Source of the DNA: Caproicibacter sp047777415
GTDB lineage: Bacteria > Bacillota > Clostridia > Oscillospirales > Acutalibacteraceae
Reading direction: 5' to 3'
NCBI GenBank assembly: GCA_047777415.1
Contig: JBKEEO010000002.1
Coordinates: 1-64,000, forward strand
DNA length: 64,000 bases
The translations under genes were made by a program, and so were the position numbers. This document shows positions 13,645-23,264 of this stretch, one piece after another (positions within the stretch are counted from its first letter, which is position 1; each line of letters starts with the position of its first letter). The notes beneath the pieces were generated by a model. That model did not search any database. It was not told the origin of the DNA and was given only the letters and a program-made list of their open reading frames with translations.

Positions 13645-15039
13645 TTGGAAAAATTAGATATAGCACAATTATATCAAAAGGCACAGAGCCTAGAGGGGCA
13701 AACTGTAACAGTTTGCGGATGGGTTCGTACAATCCGAGACTCAAAGGCGCTTGGCTTTATTGATTTGAACGATGGCAGCGGGTTTAAGGGCGTACAGATT
13801 GTATTTGAAGATGGCAAAATAGAAAACTTCAAAGAAGTTGCCAAATTGAATGTTGGTACGGCTATTTCCGTTACCGGAACCGTTGTACTTACCCCGCAGG
13901 CAAAACAGCCGCTGGAAATTCACGCGGCTCAGGTGAATGTGGAGGGCAGTTCCACCCCTGATTATCCTTTGCAGAAAAAGAGACATTCCTTTGAATTTCT
14001 CCGTACTGTGGCACATCTTCGCCCACGCACCAATACATTCAGCGCGGTATTTCGAATTCGTTCCGCTGCGGCTTATGCCATTCACCGCTTTTTTCAAGAA
14101 CGCGGGTTTTTATATGTTCACACGCCTTTGATTACAGGCAGTGACGCAGAGGGCGCCGGAGAGATGTTTACCGTCACAGCGCTGGATTTAGAGCATTTGC
14201 CTAAAACAGAAGAAGGAGCCGTGGATTTTTCACAAGATTTTTTCGGCGGGCATACTTCTCTGACGGTTTCCGGACAGTTGGAAGCAGAGTGTATGGCGAT
14301 GGCTTTTGGCAAGGTATATACATTCGGGCCAACCTTTCGCGCAGAGCGCTCCTATACGCAGCGTCATGCGGCGGAATTCTGGATGATTGAACCGGAAGTC
14401 GCTTTTGCAGACTTGGAAGACAATATGGAACTTGCACAGGATATGATTCGCAGCGTGATTCGGTCCGTCATGGAGCAATGCCCGGATGACCTCGCTTTCT
14501 GCGGCAAGTTTATCGACAAAGGCCTCATTGAGCGGCTGAACCATGTGGCTTCTTCCGATTTTGCCCGGGTTAGCTATACGGATGCAATTGAAATTCTTAA
14601 AAAAGCGAACAGCAAATTTGAATACCCTGTGCAATGGGGAGCAGATCTTCAAACGGAGCACGAACGCTTCTTAACGGAGAAGGTATTTCAAAAGCCCGTT
14701 TTTGTTACGGATTACCCAAAAGAAATCAAAGCGTTTTACATGCGGCTCAATGATGACGGAAGAACTGTTGCGGCTGTTGATTTACTGGTGCCCGGCATCG
14801 GTGAAATCATTGGCGGGAGCCAACGTGAGGAACGGCTGGATGTTCTGCAGCGCCGCATGAAGGAAAATGGAATGGATGAAGAGGCTTACCGGTGGTATTT
14901 GGATTTGCGCAAGTATGGGGGCGCAATACATTCCGGTTTCGGGCTTGGGTTTGAACGCATGGTGATGTACCTAACAGGAATGTCGAACATTCGCGATGTT
15001 ATCCCGTTCCCGCGCACAACGGGTTCAGCCGAATTTTAA
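13645..15039 (+). CDS. asnS: Asparaginyl-tRNA synthetase
   Basis: Charges tRNA-Asn. 464 residues from the TTG at 13645 (AGGAGG upstream), the usual length for the family. An N-terminal OB-fold anticodon domain (TVTVCGWVRTIRDSK...) is followed by a class II catalytic core: motif 2 around TFGPTFRAERS and motif 3 GFGLGFERMVMYLTG. The GHTSLTVSGQLEAE segment is typical of AsnRS rather than AspRS. An in-frame ATG at 13606 overlaps the promoter and is rejected as start. Confidence 0.96.
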   Translation: MEKLDIAQLYQKAQSLEGQTVTVCGWVRTIRDSKALGFIDLNDGSGFKGVQIVFEDGKIENFKEVAKLNVGTAISVTGTVVLTPQAKQPLEIHAAQVNVEGSSTPDYPLQKKRHSFEFLRTVAHLRPRTNTFSAVFRIRSAAAYAIHRFFQERGFLYVHTPLITGSDAEGAGEMFTVTALDLEHLPKTEEGAVDFSQDFFGGHTSLTVSGQLEAECMAMAFGKVYTFGPTFRAERSYTQRHAAEFWMIEPEVAFADLEDNMELAQDMIRSVIRSVMEQCPDDLAFCGKFIDKGLIERLNHVASSDFARVSYTDAIEILKKANSKFEYPVQWGADLQTEHERFLTEKVFQKPVFVTDYPKEIKAFYMRLNDDGRTVAAVDLLVPGIGEIIGGSQREERLDVLQRRMKENGMDEEAYRWYLDLRKYGGAIHSGFGLGFERMVMYLTGMSNIRDVIPFPRTTGSAEF

Positions 15040-15059
15040 TATTTGGGAGGTAATTCATT

Positions 15060-15449
15060 ATGATGTGGAATGATAACTTGAAAATCGGTGTTCCGCTTAT
15101 TGACAGTGAGCACCGGGAACTCTGTGACCGTATTGACAAACTTTTGGCAGCATGCAACAAGGGACAGGGCAAAGAAGAACTGATTCATACGGTCGAATTT
15201 TTGGAAAGCTACACGATAAAGCATTTTGGCGATGAAGAAAAACTTCAGCGTGCCAGCACATACCCAAAAGTGGCAGAACATAAAAAGCTGCATGATTTTT
15301 TCACCGGAAAAATTGCCGAACTCAAAAAAGATATCCAACAGAATGGTGCCAATATTGCAACCATCTCCAAAACCAATTACTTTTTGATGGATTGGTTGTT
15401 GAATCATATTCAGAAAGTTGATGTTGAATTGGCTCAATACATAAAGTGA
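15060..15449 (+). CDS. Bacteriohemerythrin
   Basis: 129 residues, a single four-helix bundle that binds O2 at a di-iron site. Iron ligands are visible: His in DSEHRELCDRID, His and Glu in IKHFGDEE, two His in AEHKKLHDFF, and His and Asp in WLLNHIQKVD. GGGAGG precedes the ATG at 15060 (the next codon is also ATG). It is only 20 bp after asnS and may be co-transcribed. In an anaerobe it likely senses, stores or scavenges oxygen; this is inference from the family. Confidence 0.93.
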   Translation: MMWNDNLKIGVPLIDSEHRELCDRIDKLLAACNKGQGKEELIHTVEFLESYTIKHFGDEEKLQRASTYPKVAEHKKLHDFFTGKIAELKKDIQQNGANIATISKTNYFLMDWLLNHIQKVDVELAQYIK

Positions 15450-15506
15450 ACTGAATACAGCTAAACGCATCCCTTTTCAAAAAAATGCAAGGTGATAAGA
15501 TTTTTC

Positions 15507-15535
15507 TTGCAATAATTGTGGTTTTATATTAGAAT
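15507..15535 (+). promoter_or_regulatory. Promoter of the aminotransferase gene
   Basis: TTGCAA (15507-15512), 17 bp, TAGAAT (15530-15535). Transcription would start near 15542, consistent with a translation start at 15577-15586, not 15541. Confidence 0.6.
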
Positions 15536-15585
15536 AGAGGTTGCTTAAATCAAAATTCTGCATTTTTTCGAAGGGGATGCGCACT

Positions 15586-16860
15586 TTGGACTTTCAATCA
15601 ATGCCGGCACCGGAGCTTAAGCGCGTTTATGAAGAACTGCTGCAACGCTATCGCAGTTTTCAGGACCGCAAACTGAGTTTAAATATGGCCCGCGGAAAAC
15701 CCGGAACGGATCAGCTGGAACTTTCGGCGGAGATGCTAAATCTTGTCAATTCCTCCACCCAACTGATTTCCGAAAGCGGGGAGGACTGCCGAAATTACGG
15801 AGTTCCGCTTGGGCTTCCTGAAATGCGTCGTTTAATGGGTGAAATGATGGAAGTTCCTGCAGAAAACGTGATTATCGGCGGGAATTCCAGTTTAAATATG
15901 ATGTTTGATACGGTCGCTTGTGGCATGACGCACGGATTTTCCGGATGCGCGCCTTGGGGCGGACAAAAAGGGCTGAAGTTTCTTTGTCCGGCTCCCGGAT
16001 ACGACAGGCACTTCGCAGTAACGGAATATTTCGGATTCGAACTGGTGACAGTACCTATGACCGCGGATGGTCCTGACATGGATGTTGTTGAGGAAATGGT
16101 CAAAGATCCGTTGGTCAAGGGAATTTGGTGTGTTCCGAAATATCAAAATCCGACCGGTATTACTTTCTCCGATGAAACCGTACGGCGTTTTGCGGCATTG
16201 CAGCCGGCGGCCGAAGATTTTCGTATTTTCTGGGATAATGCTTACTGCGTTCATGATTTATCACAAACGCCGGATAAATTGCTGAGTCTGTGGGAGGAAT
16301 ATGCACGGCAGAAAACTCCGGTTCGTGCGTTTTTCTTTGCCTCTACCAGCAAGATTACATACCCCGGCGCTGGAATTGCTGCCATGGCGGCAGGTGACGA
16401 AGATTTCCAAGTGCTGAAAAAACGCTATTCTTTCCAGACGATTGGTCCGGATAAACTCAATCAGCTGCGGCATATCCGTTTTCTGAAGAATATGGATGGG
16501 GTTCATGCTCATATGACCCGTCACCGCACGTTGTTAGCACCAAAATTTGATGCGGTTCTCAGTCGGCTGCATGATGAACTTTCCGGCAAAGGTGTGGCAA
16601 CCTGGTCAAAACCGAACGGCGGATATTTTATCAGTGTGGATGTTATGGAAGGCTGCGCCAAACGAGTCGTCGAACTTTGCGGGAAAGCCGGTGTAAAACT
16701 GACCGGTGCAGGTGCGACTTATCCGTACGGCAAGGATCCGAAGGACAGCAATATCCGTATTGCCCCCACCTTTCCTCCGGTAGAAGAACTGCAGCAGGCA
16801 GTAGAACTTTTCTGCATTTGCGTACAGCTTGCGGCCGCGGAAAAACTTCTGGAACGGTAA
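15586..16860 (+). CDS. PLP-dependent aminotransferase, aspartate aminotransferase Ic type
   Basis: About 424 residues of a fold-type I aminotransferase. The start region LSLNMARGKPGTDQLELS and the segments CVPKYQNPTGITFS, DNAYCVHDL and FASTSKITYPGAGI (PLP-lysine in SKI) match the group Ic aspartate aminotransferases (PF12897). AAGGGG at 15571-15576 gives 9-nt spacing to the TTG at 15586 and none to the ATG at 15577. Likely role: transfer of the amino group between aspartate and 2-oxoglutarate; exact substrate not proven. Followed by a terminator. Confidence 0.85.
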   Translation: MDFQSMPAPELKRVYEELLQRYRSFQDRKLSLNMARGKPGTDQLELSAEMLNLVNSSTQLISESGEDCRNYGVPLGLPEMRRLMGEMMEVPAENVIIGGNSSLNMMFDTVACGMTHGFSGCAPWGGQKGLKFLCPAPGYDRHFAVTEYFGFELVTVPMTADGPDMDVVEEMVKDPLVKGIWCVPKYQNPTGITFSDETVRRFAALQPAAEDFRIFWDNAYCVHDLSQTPDKLLSLWEEYARQKTPVRAFFFASTSKITYPGAGIAAMAAGDEDFQVLKKRYSFQTIGPDKLNQLRHIRFLKNMDGVHAHMTRHRTLLAPKFDAVLSRLHDELSGKGVATWSKPNGGYFISVDVMEGCAKRVVELCGKAGVKLTGAGATYPYGKDPKDSNIRIAPTFPPVEELQQAVELFCICVQLAAAEKLLER

Positions 16861-16929
16861 GAGAATAGGGAACTGCAATCCCAACCATTTCCTCTGTTTC
16901 TGCGGAAAGAGGGAGAGAATGGATTTTTA

Positions 16930-16955
16930 AAGGGAGGGAGCAAAATCCCTTCCTT
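16930..16955 (+). terminator. Terminator of the aminotransferase gene
   Basis: Stem AAGGGAGGGA / TCCCTTCCTT (one G-T pair), loop of 6, followed by ATTTTTAT. Confidence 0.75.
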
Positions 16956-16996
16956 ATTTTTATGTGCAATGACGGTTGATTATGCCATAAAATTGA

Positions 16997-17025
16997 TTGA
17001 CATTTTGGCAATACAACAATATAAT
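16997..17025 (+). promoter_or_regulatory. Promoter of secDF
   Basis: TTGACA (16997-17002), 17 bp, TATAAT (17020-17025): a full consensus vegetative promoter, overlapped by a perfect palindrome. Confidence 0.85.
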
Positions 17026-17035
17026 TATTGTTGTA
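17012..17035. promoter_or_regulatory. Perfect palindrome over the secDF -10 (candidate operator)
   Basis: TACAACAATA, TAAT, TATTGTTGTA: 10-bp perfect arms with a 4-bp centre that is part of the -10 hexamer. Position and symmetry are those of a repressor site. The regulator is unknown. Confidence 0.5.
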
Positions 17036-17080
17036 CGTCTGCGAAATTCGCGGAAAACCAACATATTGGAGGATTCACGC

Positions 17081-18496
17081 ATGAAACGAGTACCAAAGCC
17101 GGTGTTTTTCATCGTCGCCCTCCTCATCCTGCTTTTAACTTATACTTCCGTTTTTGGAATAAAAGGGAAAAACGGGGATAATACGATCACTTACATTAAA
17201 GGGATCGAAGATATCAGATGGGGAACCGATATTAACGGCGGTGTTGAGGCAACTTTTTCGCCGGCCACAACAACAAAAGCGACAAAAGAGCAATTGGATT
17301 CGGCAGAATCGATTATCAAGCTCAGACTGGTGAACAATAATATCACTGACTATGAGGTTTATACCGATTACAATCATGACCGGATCATTGTTCGTTTTCC
17401 GTGGAAGAGCGACGAAGAGGACTTTGACCCACAACAAGCAATCGACGAACTTTCTGCAACCGCATTGGTGACATTCCGAGAGGGAATGGAATACGAAACA
17501 GAAACCACCGGTGCAGATGGACAGCCAATTTACAAAACACCGGCGGGTGTAACGGCTTCCAACGTTATTTTGGAAGGCAGTGATATCCAGAGTGCACAAG
17601 CACAGCTAACCCAGGATCAGTCGACCGGACTGTCGACTTACCAGATAGCCTTGAAGCTGAGCGACAGCGGTGCCGAGAAATTTGCTGAAGCAACCGAACG
17701 CTTGAAAGGGGACATCATTTCCATTTGGATGGATGATACCATGATTTCCTGGCCGACGGTTGACGATGTGATTACTGACGGCAACTGTGTCATCAACTCA
17801 CCAAATGGCTTTACCGCCGCAGAGGCTTCTTCACTTGCCAATAAAATTAACGCAGGTGCGCTGCCATTTAAACTGACGGCCACCAACTTTAGCGCGACCA
17901 GCCCGACACTTGGGAAATCGTCGCTGAATGCGATGCTTTATGCAGGTCTGATTGCATTTGGCCTTATCTTCCTATTGATGATTTTTGTCTTCCGTCTGCC
18001 GGGTTTGATTGCAACGATTGCTTTGCTGGGGCAGATAGGTCTTACATTTGCGGCAATATCGGGATATTTTTCATTCCTGCCAAGCTTTACCATGACCCTG
18101 CCCGGCCTTGCCGGAATTATTCTTTCCATTGGTATGGGCGTTGACGCAAATATTATTTTTGCCTCCCGTATTAAGGAAGAACTGTGGAACGGAAAAACAT
18201 TGGATATGGCCATTTATAAAGGAAGCCAGAACAGCTTTTGGGCTATTTTCGACGGTAATATTACCATCATTATTGTTGCAATTCTATTAATGCTTGTTTT
18301 TGGACCAAAGAATATTCTGTCAGCTCTGTTTGGCCCCGCAACAACCGGGTCGATTTATTCCTTTGGTTATACCCTGCTTATTGGTGTCATCGGCAACTTC
18401 ATTATGGGTGTTATGGCAACCCGTTTGATGATTAAGGCTATTTCCGGCTTTCAGTGTGTGCGCAGGAAATGGCTGTTTGGAGGTGCCGCAGAATGA
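17081..18496 (+). CDS. secD: Protein translocase subunit SecD
   Basis: 471 residues from the ATG at 17081 (TTGGAGGATTCACGC upstream). SecD and SecF use the proton motive force to complete protein export through SecYEG. Visible: N-terminal membrane segment, large outer loop beginning with the RWGTDINGGVEATFS signature, then five membrane segments including the TMTLPGLAGIILSIGMGVDANI motif with the conserved Asp. Upstream in-frame codons to 16997 overlap the promoter and are not translated. Coupled to secF by a 4-base overlap. Confidence 0.95.
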   Translation: MKRVPKPVFFIVALLILLLTYTSVFGIKGKNGDNTITYIKGIEDIRWGTDINGGVEATFSPATTTKATKEQLDSAESIIKLRLVNNNITDYEVYTDYNHDRIIVRFPWKSDEEDFDPQQAIDELSATALVTFREGMEYETETTGADGQPIYKTPAGVTASNVILEGSDIQSAQAQLTQDQSTGLSTYQIALKLSDSGAEKFAEATERLKGDIISIWMDDTMISWPTVDDVITDGNCVINSPNGFTAAEASSLANKINAGALPFKLTATNFSATSPTLGKSSLNAMLYAGLIAFGLIFLLMIFVFRLPGLIATIALLGQIGLTFAAISGYFSFLPSFTMTLPGLAGIILSIGMGVDANIIFASRIKEELWNGKTLDMAIYKGSQNSFWAIFDGNITIIIVAILLMLVFGPKNILSALFGPATTGSIYSFGYTLLIGVIGNFIMGVMATRLMIKAISGFQCVRRKWLFGGAAE

Positions 18497-19608
18497 GACA
18501 ATTTCATATCGATTTTTATGGGCATAGAAAGATATTCTTTGGAATATCCTTGACAATTTTTATCATCGGTCTTATTTGCAACATTGTTTTTGGCGTCAAA
18601 TTGGATATTCGTTTTACCGGCGGCGCCATGATACGTTATTCCTATTCCGGAGAACTTGCGGCATCAGAAATTGAATCGGCAGTACAGCAGGTGACGGATC
18701 GTCACGTATCTGTTTCCATCAGTCAGAATGTTAAATCTGCCGACAGCGAAGAAGCAGTGAATAATGCAACCATATCTTTTGCCGGTACGGACAGTATCAC
18801 GAACGACAGCCAGAAACAGGTGCTTGAAGCACTGAATAACGCTTTTCCGGATGCAAATTTTGAACAGTTGGAGTCTAATTCCGTGAATGCATCCATGGGA
18901 CAGTCTTTCTTTGCAAAATGTCTGGTGGCGGTACTGCTTGCATTCTTGCTGTTGATTATTTATATCGGTGTGCGGTTTAAGAATATCGGCGGGTTGCCCG
19001 CTGCTGCAATGGGTATCGTAGCTCTTCTGCACGACGTTTTGATGGTATACTTTACGTTTGTCGTTTTGCGTCTGGCAATTGATGTCAACTTTATGGCGGT
19101 TGTATTAACCATCTTGGGTTATTCGCTGAATGATACCATTGTTATTTACGATAGAATTCGTGAAAATCGCCGTTTGATGGGCGTGAAAACAGGCTATCCT
19201 GTTTTGGTCAATACCAGTATCAATCAGAACTTTTCCAGAACACTGTATACTTCTATTACGACTTTCGTAGCCATTGCGGTTGTTTTGGCCATGGGTATTG
19301 TTTATAATTTAAACAGTATTATAACTTTTGCTCTGCCGATGATGGTGGGGGTTGTGTCAGGTTGCTATTCTTCGGACTGCATTGCGGGTCCCCTTTATGT
19401 TATGTGGGAACAGCATAAGGTTAAAACCAAGGCAGCTGCTTTGGCCGGTAACACATCTGCGGCACAGATTCCTGCTTCGTCTGCAGAATCAGAAGTGAAA
19501 ACGGCTGAACAAGCGGGAAAACAGATAGGTTCCGCGCAGAGTCAGAACACGAGAACAAGCTCCAAATCTTCACAAAAATCTAAAGGCAAGAAGAAAAACG
19601 GTAAATGA
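18493..19608 (+). CDS. secF: Protein translocase subunit SecF
   Basis: 371 residues from the ATG at 18493, which overlaps the secD stop (ATGA). Six membrane segments, the DIRFTGGAMIRYSY entry motif, and the conserved VLTILGYSLNDTIVIYDRIR segment. The C-terminal ~60 residues are an Ala/Ser/Lys-rich tail (ending KGKKKNGK) longer than in most SecF proteins and probably disordered. An in-frame start at 18454 lies inside secD and is not needed. Confidence 0.94.
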   Translation: MRQFHIDFYGHRKIFFGISLTIFIIGLICNIVFGVKLDIRFTGGAMIRYSYSGELAASEIESAVQQVTDRHVSVSISQNVKSADSEEAVNNATISFAGTDSITNDSQKQVLEALNNAFPDANFEQLESNSVNASMGQSFFAKCLVAVLLAFLLLIIYIGVRFKNIGGLPAAAMGIVALLHDVLMVYFTFVVLRLAIDVNFMAVVLTILGYSLNDTIVIYDRIRENRRLMGVKTGYPVLVNTSINQNFSRTLYTSITTFVAIAVVLAMGIVYNLNSIITFALPMMVGVVSGCYSSDCIAGPLYVMWEQHKVKTKAAALAGNTSAAQIPASSAESEVKTAEQAGKQIGSAQSQNTRTSSKSSQKSKGKKKNGK

Positions 19609-19614
19609 CAGAAT

Positions 19615-19638
19615 GCCGGTGTGCGAAAGCACACCGGC
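19615..19638 (+). terminator. Terminator of secDF
   Basis: GCCGGTGTGC, GAAA tetraloop, GCACACCGGC, then CGATTTTTT. Confidence 0.92.
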
Positions 19639-19731
19639 CGATTTTTTAAGAGTAATTGCTTTAAAGTCTGCCTGTTTTGAGATATAATATTCTTAATAAT
19701 TCTTAAATTTTTCAGGAAAGCGGGGAATAAC

Positions 19732-20697
19732 ATGTCTTCCAAATATACCGTTCCGCTCTCGAAAGTAATAAAAGAGATGTCGCTGGATATAATCAGTATG
19801 CCATGTAATCCGGACGATATCCTTATCTCATCCATGGATGTCAATAGACCTGGATTGGAGTTAAACGGATTTTATGATTATTACGACACCAGTCGCATTA
19901 TTATATTCGGCAATGCTGAAACAGCTTTTTTAAATTCCATTTCACCGAAAAAAAGAGAAATTGTCCTCGGCTCGATTTTTTCCCAAAAGCCTCCTGCGGC
20001 AATCATTGCCCGTGGATTAAAGCCGGTACCGGAACTGCTGCAAGCAACACAGGAGAATCAAGTACCCCTTTTAAGTACGACGGAAACAACATCATCATTG
20101 GTTGCGGCGCTGGTTGCATTTATGAATGTGGAATTAGCGCCGCGTATTACCCGCCACGGCGTTTTGGTGGAAGTTTATGGGGAAGGAATTTTGCTGGTCG
20201 GCGACAGCGGGGTAGGAAAAAGCGAAACGGCCATTGAATTGATTAAACGCGGTCATCGTTTAATTGCAGATGATGCGGTTACCATTCGCCGTGTTTCTGC
20301 TAAAACTCTTGTAGGAGAAGCACCGGATAATATTAAGCATTTTATTGAACTCAGAGGCATAGGTATTATCAACGCGCGCAGAATTTTCGGTATGGGCGCG
20401 GTTAAGCTGACGGAAAACATTGACATGGTTATCAATCTTGAACTATGGGATAATCAAAAGGTATATGACAGAATGGGAATTGACAATGAATATACCGAGA
20501 TTCTTGGCATTAAGGTTCCGGTATTAACCATTCCTGTCAAGCCCGGAAGAAATCTTGCCATTATTATCGAAGTGGCTGCCATGAATAATCGACAGAAAAA
20601 GATGGGCTACAATGCCGCACAGGAATTGCTTGGAAACTTAGGGATGGACGTTTCGGCTATGCAGGAAACAGAAAAAAAGCTGGATTTGGATTTTTAA
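19732..20697 (+). CDS. hprK: HPr kinase/phosphorylase
   Basis: 321 residues. Phosphorylates HPr on Ser46 and removes the phosphate, controlling carbon catabolite repression. The N-terminal domain is followed by the catalytic His142 (RHGVLVEVYG), P-loop GDSGVGKSE (157-165), and the family signature around ELRGIGIINARRIFG. It opens the conserved Clostridia cluster hprK-PHP-murB-rapZ-whiA-dnaE. A TATAAT at 19683-19688 may be its -10. Confidence 0.96.
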   Translation: MSSKYTVPLSKVIKEMSLDIISMPCNPDDILISSMDVNRPGLELNGFYDYYDTSRIIIFGNAETAFLNSISPKKREIVLGSIFSQKPPAAIIARGLKPVPELLQATQENQVPLLSTTETTSSLVAALVAFMNVELAPRITRHGVLVEVYGEGILLVGDSGVGKSETAIELIKRGHRLIADDAVTIRRVSAKTLVGEAPDNIKHFIELRGIGIINARRIFGMGAVKLTENIDMVINLELWDNQKVYDRMGIDNEYTEILGIKVPVLTIPVKPGRNLAIIIEVAAMNNRQKKMGYNAAQELLGNLGMDVSAMQETEKKLDLDF

Positions 20698-20712
20698 GAA
20701 AGGCAGGATAGC

Positions 20713-21447
20713 ATGAATCTAATTGCAGATACCCACACGCATACGGTTGCTTCCACCCATGCTTACAGTACCTTAACGGAGATGGTTCACGCCGCTGCCG
20801 AACGCGGGCTATATGCCATAGCGATTACCGATCATGGGGCAGAGATGCCTGGTGCCCCCGGAAGGTGGTATTTCCACAACTTAAGAGTGATTCCCCGCAC
20901 TTTAGAAGGGGTTATGGTACTTCGTGGGATAGAAGTAAACGTGATGAACTTTGACGGAGAAACCGACCTGAAACCAGAGGATGTTTCCAGTCTGGATTGG
21001 GTGGTGGCATCCATACATGAGCCTGTTATGCGGGACAAGGCTCCAACGGTGGAGAAAGTGACAAACGCATGGCTGGAAATCGCTAAAAATCCATATGTAC
21101 AGGTCATTGGTCACAGCGGTTCTCAATTGTATCGCTATGACTACGAAACGGTGCTGCCCGTGTTTGCACAATACGGAAAACTGGTGGAGCTCAACGAGGC
21201 AACTTTTACCGGCAGAAAGCAATCTGTGCCAAACTGTACCAAAATTATGAAATTGTGCAAAAAATATGATGTACCCATTATCGTAAATTCTGACGCCCAT
21301 TTTTCCACTGCTGTTGGACGCTTCCCTCGGTCGATCCAGCTTTTGGAGGAAATCAATTTCCCGGAAGAACTGGTGGTAAATTCAAGTATAGAACGCTTTT
21401 GTTCGTACTTAAAGCAGTATACGCGGGTGTTTTCCGGTTCTAACTGA
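20713..21447 (+). CDS. PHP-domain phosphatase (YcdX-like)
   Basis: 244 residues of a polymerase-and-histidinol-phosphatase (PHP) metal-dependent phosphoesterase. Metal-ligand motifs: DTHTHT near the N-terminus, AITDHGAEMPG, VVASIHEP, QVIGHSG, and IVNSDAHFSTAVG near the C-terminus. It is 15 bp after hprK and followed closely by murB, so it is part of the operon. The substrate cannot be told from sequence. Confidence 0.88.
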   Translation: MNLIADTHTHTVASTHAYSTLTEMVHAAAERGLYAIAITDHGAEMPGAPGRWYFHNLRVIPRTLEGVMVLRGIEVNVMNFDGETDLKPEDVSSLDWVVASIHEPVMRDKAPTVEKVTNAWLEIAKNPYVQVIGHSGSQLYRYDYETVLPVFAQYGKLVELNEATFTGRKQSVPNCTKIMKLCKKYDVPIIVNSDAHFSTAVGRFPRSIQLLEEINFPEELVVNSSIERFCSYLKQYTRVFSGSN

Positions 21448-21463
21448 AAGGAGGGCAAAATGA

Positions 21464-22372
21464 TTGGATCTTTTGAATGAATTGGAACAATGCGCCAAAG
21501 CACTGGGATGTGAAACCCGCCGAGATGAGCCAATGAAACGACATACTACCTTTCGGATTGGCGGGCCGGCGGATTTGTTCTTAGTCGTCAATGATAAGCC
21601 TGCATTGCGGAATGTTCTCCGAAAAGCGTGGAAACTGGGAATAAAGATTTGTGTGCTTGGCAACGGTTCCAATATGCTTGTCAGTGATGCCGGAATTCGT
21701 GGAGCTGTGATTGCACTGGGAAAAGAGTTTCGGAAAATTGAGCTGCACGGTTCCAATGAAATTGAATGCGGCACCGGTGTTTCCTTGGCACAGTTGTGCA
21801 ATTTTGCGAAGGATCATTCCTTAACAGGGCTGGAATTCGCATGGGGAATTCCCGGTTCCGTGGGCGGTGCGGCTTTTATGAACGCAGGTGCGTACGGGCA
21901 TTCCATGTCGGAAGTGGTTACAGCGTGCAGCCATGTTACGCCCGAAGGGAAAGAGGACACGCTGCAAGGAGAAGCCCTTCAGTATGGTTATCGGAAAAGC
22001 GCCTACACAGATAATGGATGCATTATTACATCTGTTCATTTAAAGCTGCAGCCGGGTAACCAGGAACAGATTGCTTCCGCCATGGCAGAACTGTATCAGC
22101 GCAGAAAATCTAAACAGCCGCTTGAAATGCCGAGCGCCGGCAGTATTTTCAAACGTCCACCGGGGAACTATGCAGGCACGCTGATTGAACAGTGCGGACT
22201 CAAAGGCAGACGGGTCGGCGGCGCAATGGTCAGTGAAAAACATGCCGGATTTATTGTGAATACAGGCAATGCAACCTGCGATGACGTTTTGCACTTAATT
22301 GAAATCATACAGGAAAGCGTTTATCGGGAAACCGGCGTAAGCCTGGAATGTGAAGTGAAAAAAATAGGATGA
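21464..22372 (+). CDS. murB: UDP-N-acetylmuramate dehydrogenase (UDP-N-acetylenolpyruvoylglucosamine reductase)
   Basis: 302 residues. FAD enzyme that makes UDP-MurNAc for peptidoglycan. FAD-binding motifs RHTTFRIGGPADLF and LGNGSNMLVSD, the middle motif GIPGSVGGAAFMNAGAYG, and the catalytic Ser/Glu region PSAGSIFKRP; the Tyr-loop pattern is that of the type II (Bacillus/Clostridium) enzyme. Starts with TTG at 21464 behind AAGGAGGG; the ATG at 21460 is out of frame and quickly stops. Confidence 0.95.
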   Translation: MDLLNELEQCAKALGCETRRDEPMKRHTTFRIGGPADLFLVVNDKPALRNVLRKAWKLGIKICVLGNGSNMLVSDAGIRGAVIALGKEFRKIELHGSNEIECGTGVSLAQLCNFAKDHSLTGLEFAWGIPGSVGGAAFMNAGAYGHSMSEVVTACSHVTPEGKEDTLQGEALQYGYRKSAYTDNGCIITSVHLKLQPGNQEQIASAMAELYQRRKSKQPLEMPSAGSIFKRPPGNYAGTLIEQCGLKGRRVGGAMVSEKHAGFIVNTGNATCDDVLHLIEIIQESVYRETGVSLECEVKKIG

Positions 22373-22384
22373 TCGGAGGAAAAT

Positions 22385-23245
22385 ATGGATTTTTTAATTG
22401 TTACAGGACTTTCCGGAGCAGGAAAATCCCGGGCAATGGATGCGCTCGAAGATATCGGTTTTTATTGCGCGGACAATATTCCGCCTAAGTTGATTCCCAC
22501 GTTTTATGAGCTTTCCCGTCAGGCGAAAGGCACTTTGGCACACGTTGCGGTTGTGACGGATATTCGCGGTGGGGATATGTTTTCCAGCTTGTTGGAAACC
22601 TTAAGCCAGATGAAATCGGACGGCAAGGATTACAAACTGCTTTTTTTGGATGCGAGTGACTTTGTTTTGGTTAACCGCTTTAAAGAAACGCGGCGCAAAC
22701 ATCCGCTCGCCGATAATTGCTTAGGGTCACTGGAGCAGGCCGTCCGTTTGGAGCGGGATGTGCTGCGCTCGGTGAAAGAACGGGCGGACTATGTGATAGA
22801 TACTTCGCTTCTTTCCCCCGCGCAGCTGAAAAAACGAATTTCAGGGTTGTTTTTGGGCGATGCTTCCGATGCGCTGATGATCCACTGTATTTCTTTCGGT
22901 TTTAAATACGGTGTTCCTGCGGAGGCAGATCTTGTTTTTGATGTGCGTTGTCTGCCGAATCCGTATTATGTGGAAGAACTGAAAAATTTAACGGGCCTTG
23001 ATGAACCCGTTCGAGAATATGTGATGAAATGGGATCAAACAAAGGGTTTTGTCCGCCGTTTTCTGGATTTGATTGATTATATGATTCCACTTTACTGCAG
23101 TGAGGGAAAAAGTCAGCTTGTCATTGCCATTGGATGCACCGGTGGACATCATCGCTCCGTTACCTTGACGGAACTGTTGTATAATCATCTGCTGCGGCAG
23201 AATTTGAGGACAAGCGTGCATCACCGAGATATTCAGAAACAGTAA
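22385..23245 (+). CDS. rapZ: RNase adapter / nucleotide-binding protein RapZ (YvcJ)
   Basis: 286 residues. N-terminal P-loop GLSGAGKSRAMD (residues 8-19), and C-terminal domain with CLPNPYYVEELK and the signature IAIGCTGGHHRSV. In Firmicutes the homologue YvcJ binds nucleotides and affects competence and cell-wall precursor control. 12 bp after murB and 19 bp before whiA, the conserved order. Confidence 0.95.
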   Translation: MDFLIVTGLSGAGKSRAMDALEDIGFYCADNIPPKLIPTFYELSRQAKGTLAHVAVVTDIRGGDMFSSLLETLSQMKSDGKDYKLLFLDASDFVLVNRFKETRRKHPLADNCLGSLEQAVRLERDVLRSVKERADYVIDTSLLSPAQLKKRISGLFLGDASDALMIHCISFGFKYGVPAEADLVFDVRCLPNPYYVEELKNLTGLDEPVREYVMKWDQTKGFVRRFLDLIDYMIPLYCSEGKSQLVIAIGCTGGHHRSVTLTELLYNHLLRQNLRTSVHHRDIQKQ

Positions 23246-23264
23246 GGTAGGGGGGATCCATGCC

